A stretch of DNA of 25,850 bases from NCBI GenBank assembly GCA_002327725.1, contig DCXP01000093.1:6133-31982 (forward strand). Direction: 5' to 3'. A model generated the notes under the pieces. It was not told the origin of the DNA, searched no databases, and saw only the letters and a list, made by a program, of their open reading frames with translations. Positions within the stretch are counted from its first letter, which is position 1. The number at the start of each line of letters is the position of its first letter. This document shows, one piece after another, positions 22,780 to 25,850 of this stretch. The stretch comes from Proteobacteria bacterium UBA2133. GTDB lineage: Bacteria; Pseudomonadota; Gammaproteobacteria; Arenicellales; UBA868. Position numbers and translations under genes: made by a program.

Positions 22780-24825
22780 ATGAGCAACCAGCACGACCCC
22801 CGCTACGGCATCCTGTTCGAACCTGTGAAAATTGGCCCGGTTACGGCGCCAAACAGGTTCTACCAGGTTCCTCACTGCAACGGCATGGGACGCATGTTCC
22901 CCGACAGCATGATAGCCATGCGCGGCATGAAGGCGGAAGGCGGCTGGGGAATCGTCACCACAGAACAATGTGACTTCCACCCAACCGGGGACGTGCAGCC
23001 TTTTACCGAAACCAGTATGTGGGATGATGGCGACCTGCCCTATCTCACGGCGATGGTGGATGCCGTGCATGAGCACGGTGCTCTTGCCGGGATCGAACTC
23101 GTGCATAACGGCGAGGACAGCGGCTGTCTCTACTCTCGCGAAGTTCCTATCGGCCCTGAACATCGGCCGGTCACATGGCATCAGCACCCGATACAGGCGC
23201 GCGCGATGAGCCGGGACGATATTCGCGACTATCGCCGTTGGCATCGCAAGGCCGTCCTTCGAGCACGCCAGGCCGGTTTCGATATGGTCGTGGTTTATGC
23301 CGGACACAATGGTACTGTGCCCAGCCATTTCCTTTCCCGGCAAAGCAACCAGCGCAGCGATGAATACGGCGGGTCTCTGGAGAATCGATTGCGCCTCTAC
23401 CGCGAACTGATCGAGGAGACAAAAGCCGCGGTCGGCGACACCATGGCGGTGGTGGCGCGTTTTGCGGTTGATGAAATGATGGGTAAGGGCGGGCTGGAAT
23501 CGGCTGGCGAGGGTAAGGAAGCGATCGAAATGCTCGCCGAATTGCCCGACATGTGGGATGTCAACGTCAGTGACTGGGAAAACGATTCGATGAGCTCGCG
23601 CTTTGCGCGGGAAGGTTATCAGGAAGAATACATCTCCTTCGTCAAATCGGTAACCAGTAAACCCGTTTCTGCAGTCGGCCGTTACACCTCTCCCGATACC
23701 ATGGTGTCAGCTATTCGCCGCGGTCTGGTGGATATCATTGGTGCGGCACGTCCATCCATCGCTGACCCCTTCCTGCCCAATAAGATCAAACAGGGTCGGC
23801 CGGAAGATATCCGCGAGTGTATTGGATGTAATGTATGTGCCGCCTGGAATAATCTTTCGGCGCCGAGCCGGTGCACGCAAAATCCCACCATGGGGGAGGA
23901 GTGGCGCAAAGGATGGCATCCGGAAAAGATTGCACGCAAAGAATCAGATTCGACCGTTCTCATCGTCGGCGCGGGCCCGGCCGGCCTCGAAGCCGCGCTC
24001 GGATTGGGTAAACGTGGCTATCAGGTAACGCTGGCTGAAGCCAGGGCGGAGGCGGGCGGCCGGGTTACACGTGAAAGCCGGTTACCCGGCCTGAATGAAT
24101 GGGCGAGAGTGCGCGATTATCGTCTGGGTCAGATCCAGCGCATGCCCACCGTCGAGATTTATCTCGAAAGTGAAATGGATGCCGAGCAGATTCAGGAATT
24201 CGGTGCAGACCAGGTTGCGTTGGCGACCGGCGCGCTATGGCGCAATGACGGGGTTGGCAGAAGCATCAGGTTTCCCGTGCCGGGCTGCAAAGCTCTGACA
24301 CCGGACGACATCATGGATGGCAAACGTCCCGCTACGCCCGGCAGTGCGGTCACCGTATACGATGATGATCATTACTATATGGCCAGCGTGATTGCGGAGC
24401 TGCTTGCCAGTGAGGGTTACCGTGTGACGCTGGCGACACAGGGTATGTGTGTTGCGAGTTGGACCGAGTACACCTTGGAACAAGGACACATTGAAAAGCG
24501 CTTGTTGAACGCAGGCATTCAAATTCTCGCACGCCATCAGTTGACCGAAGTGGCAGCAGGAGGGTTGCGGTTGACCAATACATTGACCGGTGAGGTAAGC
24601 GATCATGAAGGCAGCGTGGTTTCGGTGACGGCACGACTACCGCGAGATGAACTTTTTGAAGCGTTGAAAGGAAAAATACCGGTGCGGCGCATCGGTGACT
24701 GCTTCGGTCCATCAATCATTGCAGCAGCTGTCTATGAGGGTCACCGTTATGCGCGTGAGTTCGATACCGAAATCGATCCTGATGGGGTGCCGTTCAATAG
24801 AACCCGGTACCAACTCCAGCATTAA
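22780..24825 (+). CDS. Trimethylamine/dimethylamine dehydrogenase-like flavoprotein
   Basis: TMADH-family enzymes oxidatively demethylate amines to a shorter amine plus formaldehyde, passing electrons via FMN and [4Fe-4S] to an ETF. The 681-residue protein matches TMADH through its length. Cys33 (FYQVPHC) is at the position of the cysteine that covalently binds FMN. The catalytic Tyr, His and Asp correspond to Tyr173, His176 and Asp269. Cage tryptophans are Trp266 and Trp356. Cluster cysteines are 347, 350, 353 and 365 (CIGCNVC...C). The third cage residue, Tyr60 in TMADH, is Gln63 (TTEQCDF), the change I recall in dimethylamine dehydrogenase. A secondary amine (dimethylamine, or an N-methyl amino acid) is therefore more likely than trimethylamine. 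The start ATG has a weak Shine-Dalgarno; it follows GFA by 12 bases. No ETF genes are in the window. Confidence 0.88.
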   Translation: MSNQHDPRYGILFEPVKIGPVTAPNRFYQVPHCNGMGRMFPDSMIAMRGMKAEGGWGIVTTEQCDFHPTGDVQPFTETSMWDDGDLPYLTAMVDAVHEHGALAGIELVHNGEDSGCLYSREVPIGPEHRPVTWHQHPIQARAMSRDDIRDYRRWHRKAVLRARQAGFDMVVVYAGHNGTVPSHFLSRQSNQRSDEYGGSLENRLRLYRELIEETKAAVGDTMAVVARFAVDEMMGKGGLESAGEGKEAIEMLAELPDMWDVNVSDWENDSMSSRFAREGYQEEYISFVKSVTSKPVSAVGRYTSPDTMVSAIRRGLVDIIGAARPSIADPFLPNKIKQGRPEDIRECIGCNVCAAWNNLSAPSRCTQNPTMGEEWRKGWHPEKIARKESDSTVLIVGAGPAGLEAALGLGKRGYQVTLAEARAEAGGRVTRESRLPGLNEWARVRDYRLGQIQRMPTVEIYLESEMDAEQIQEFGADQVALATGALWRNDGVGRSIRFPVPGCKALTPDDIMDGKRPATPGSAVTVYDDDHYYMASVIAELLASEGYRVTLATQGMCVASWTEYTLEQGHIEKRLLNAGIQILARHQLTEVAAGGLRLTNTLTGEVSDHEGSVVSVTARLPRDELFEALKGKIPVRRIGDCFGPSIIAAAVYEGHRYAREFDTEIDPDGVPFNRTRYQLQH

Positions 24826-24951
24826 CTGCGAAAGTCCGCTTTGCTGATCTAACGGCCCTTGAATTAAGGGGTTTCCAGGCGTCGCGTTTTGTATGCTGAC
24901 AAAGTTCCCGATAGGTTAGCGCGCACAGAAAATTCAAACGAGGAGATAACT

Positions 24952-25737
24952 ATGGGTGCGACAGAAGAACTCGAATATGACGAGAGTATGATCTCTCTGC
25001 TGGAAGCAGTATGGGGCGAGGGCTTTATGTCACCCGGCGGTACGGGCGAAGTTGACCGGGTGCTGGGCAACAAGGACCTGAGCGAGGCCAGAGTGCTCGA
25101 TATCGGCTGTGGGATTGGTGGTGCGGCAGTTCATATCGCCCTCACCAGGCAACCGAGCAGCATAACCGGCATCGATATCGAAGAGAATCTGGTGGTCCTG
25201 GCAACAGAGCTTGCCGAGAAAAACAAGGTATCGGCCATTTGCAAATTTCAGCAGGTTGAATCCGGTCCCCTGCCTTTTGAGCCGGGGAGCTTCGATATCG
25301 TCTTCAGCAAGGACTCCATTATTCATATTGCCGACAAGTTCGCTCTGGCAAAAGATGTCTACCAGCTGCTGTCTCCCGGCGGCTGGTTTCTCGCCAGCGA
25401 CTGGTTGTGCGGTTACGAAGGCGAGCCTTCACCCCAGATGCAGGCATATATCGACGCGGAAGGACTGGATTTCGGGTTGGCCTCGGCAGAGGTTTATCAG
25501 AAGGCCTTTGAGGCGGCGGGGTTTGTTGATATTCAGTTCGAAGAGCGAAACGCGTGGTACCGAACCCAGGCCCGGGTAGAACGCGACAATCTGGCGGGTC
25601 CGTTATATGACGAACTGCTTAGCCAGGTTGGCGAAGAGTTTTTGATCCGGGAAATCGATGTGTGGGACAAAATGATCGTCGTCCTCGATAGTGGAGAACA
25701 CCGACCGACACTTCTGCGTGCGCGAAAGAAACTGTAA
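24952..25737 (+). CDS. SAM-dependent N-methyltransferase, phosphoethanolamine-methyltransferase-like
   Basis: A 261-residue class I methyltransferase. Motif I is VLDIGCGIGG (48-57), with an acidic residue after strand 2 (GIDIEEN). The segment SKDSIIHIADK (119-129) is very like the SRDTILHIxDK block of phosphoethanolamine N-methyltransferases, as is LSPGGWFLASDW. No signal peptide. The ATG at 24952 is chosen over an upstream start at 24889 because GAGGAG lies eight bases before it. It is separated from the TMADH-like gene by 126 bases and may have its own promoter. The substrate is a small amine or phospho-amine by family; phosphoethanolamine, glycine/sarcosine-type or another amine cannot be separated here. 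It is notable as a methylating enzyme beside a demethylating one. Confidence 0.82.
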   Translation: MGATEELEYDESMISLLEAVWGEGFMSPGGTGEVDRVLGNKDLSEARVLDIGCGIGGAAVHIALTRQPSSITGIDIEENLVVLATELAEKNKVSAICKFQQVESGPLPFEPGSFDIVFSKDSIIHIADKFALAKDVYQLLSPGGWFLASDWLCGYEGEPSPQMQAYIDAEGLDFGLASAEVYQKAFEAAGFVDIQFEERNAWYRTQARVERDNLAGPLYDELLSQVGEEFLIREIDVWDKMIVVLDSGEHRPTLLRARKKL

Positions 25738-25832
25738 TCTTCTGCTCCCGATAGCGATTATTTGCCAATTTACGCTCTGTCTTGCAATCGCGCAGTTGGC
25801 CTTATTTATTGAACCGAGAGTAATCGAGAAAT

Positions 25833-25850
25833 TGGTGGAGGCGGCGGGAA
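25833..25850 (-). ncRNA. Probable 3' end of tmRNA (or tRNA) gene, truncated by window edge
   Basis: Read on the minus strand these 18 bases are TTCCCGCCGCCTCCACCA. This fits the end of a tRNA-like domain: two T-loop bases, a T-stem half (CCCGC), seven acceptor bases, discriminator A and an encoded CCA. The discriminator A and this acceptor sequence fit many tmRNA 3' ends (pairing with a GGGGGC-type 5' end) better than the tRNAs I considered. Only the last bases are visible, so a tRNA cannot be excluded. The 95 bases before it (25738-25832) show no gene or clear terminator. Confidence 0.5.

Noticed and set aside
22267..23343. A 358-codon minus-strand frame opposite GFA and the TMADH-like gene.
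   Set aside because: It spans two genes with clear family motifs on the other strand and has no protein family pattern itself.

Overview
The window looks like GC-rich chromosomal DNA of a proteobacterium, most likely a gammaproteobacterium. The basis is gene content: PdxH, a class I iron-sulfur fumarase, an MltD-type LysM transglycosylase, glnK-amtB, a kbl-tdh pair and a beta-class carbonic anhydrase. This placement is inference from gene families, not a phylogeny. Coding density is very high, with no gene-free stretch above 300 bases. I see no transposase, integrase, CRISPR array or complete tRNA.

Left half (1-14162), mostly housekeeping. Minus strand: fumarase, a periplasmic tandem-thioredoxin protein and pdxH (cut by the left edge), closely spaced. 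Plus strand: a large secreted lytic transglycosylase whose four central LysM repeats carry paired cysteines. Minus strand: a tightly coupled trio (rhodanese, divergent type I-beta DAHP synthase, MsrB) joined by two 4-base ATGA overlaps. Plus strand: glnK-amtB (nitrogen sensing and ammonium uptake), then kbl-tdh (threonine to glycine plus acetyl-CoA). A hairpin separates tdh from a convergent MscS channel. A stand-alone SDR gene follows.

Right half (14225-25737), an accessory methylated-amine catabolic region. A six-gene minus-strand operon runs, in transcription order: Rieske oxygenase of the quaternary-ammonium type, SDR, beta-keto acid cleavage enzyme (BKACE/DUF849), a second related SDR, choline-sulfatase (BetC), and a DgcA-like N-demethylase. 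The last gene has no ATG, GTG or TTG at its homology-supported start. It appears to begin at a CTG overlapping the BetC stop codon as CTGA. Divergent from this operon, on the plus strand, are a beta carbonic anhydrase, a GFA-family zinc protein, a trimethylamine/dimethylamine dehydrogenase-like flavoprotein with the DMA-type Tyr-to-Gln active-site change, and an N-methyltransferase resembling phosphoethanolamine methyltransferases.

Together the right half can be read as a module that desulfates choline-O-sulfate, shortens a beta-hydroxy quaternary amine (for example a carnitine-like compound) by SDR plus BKACE, and strips N-methyl groups with Rieske and flavin enzymes. GFA and carbonic anhydrase may handle the one-carbon products. 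The substrate is inferred. No transporter, regulator or Rieske reductase is present in the window. The extreme right edge carries what looks like the 3' end of a minus-strand tmRNA (or tRNA) gene.
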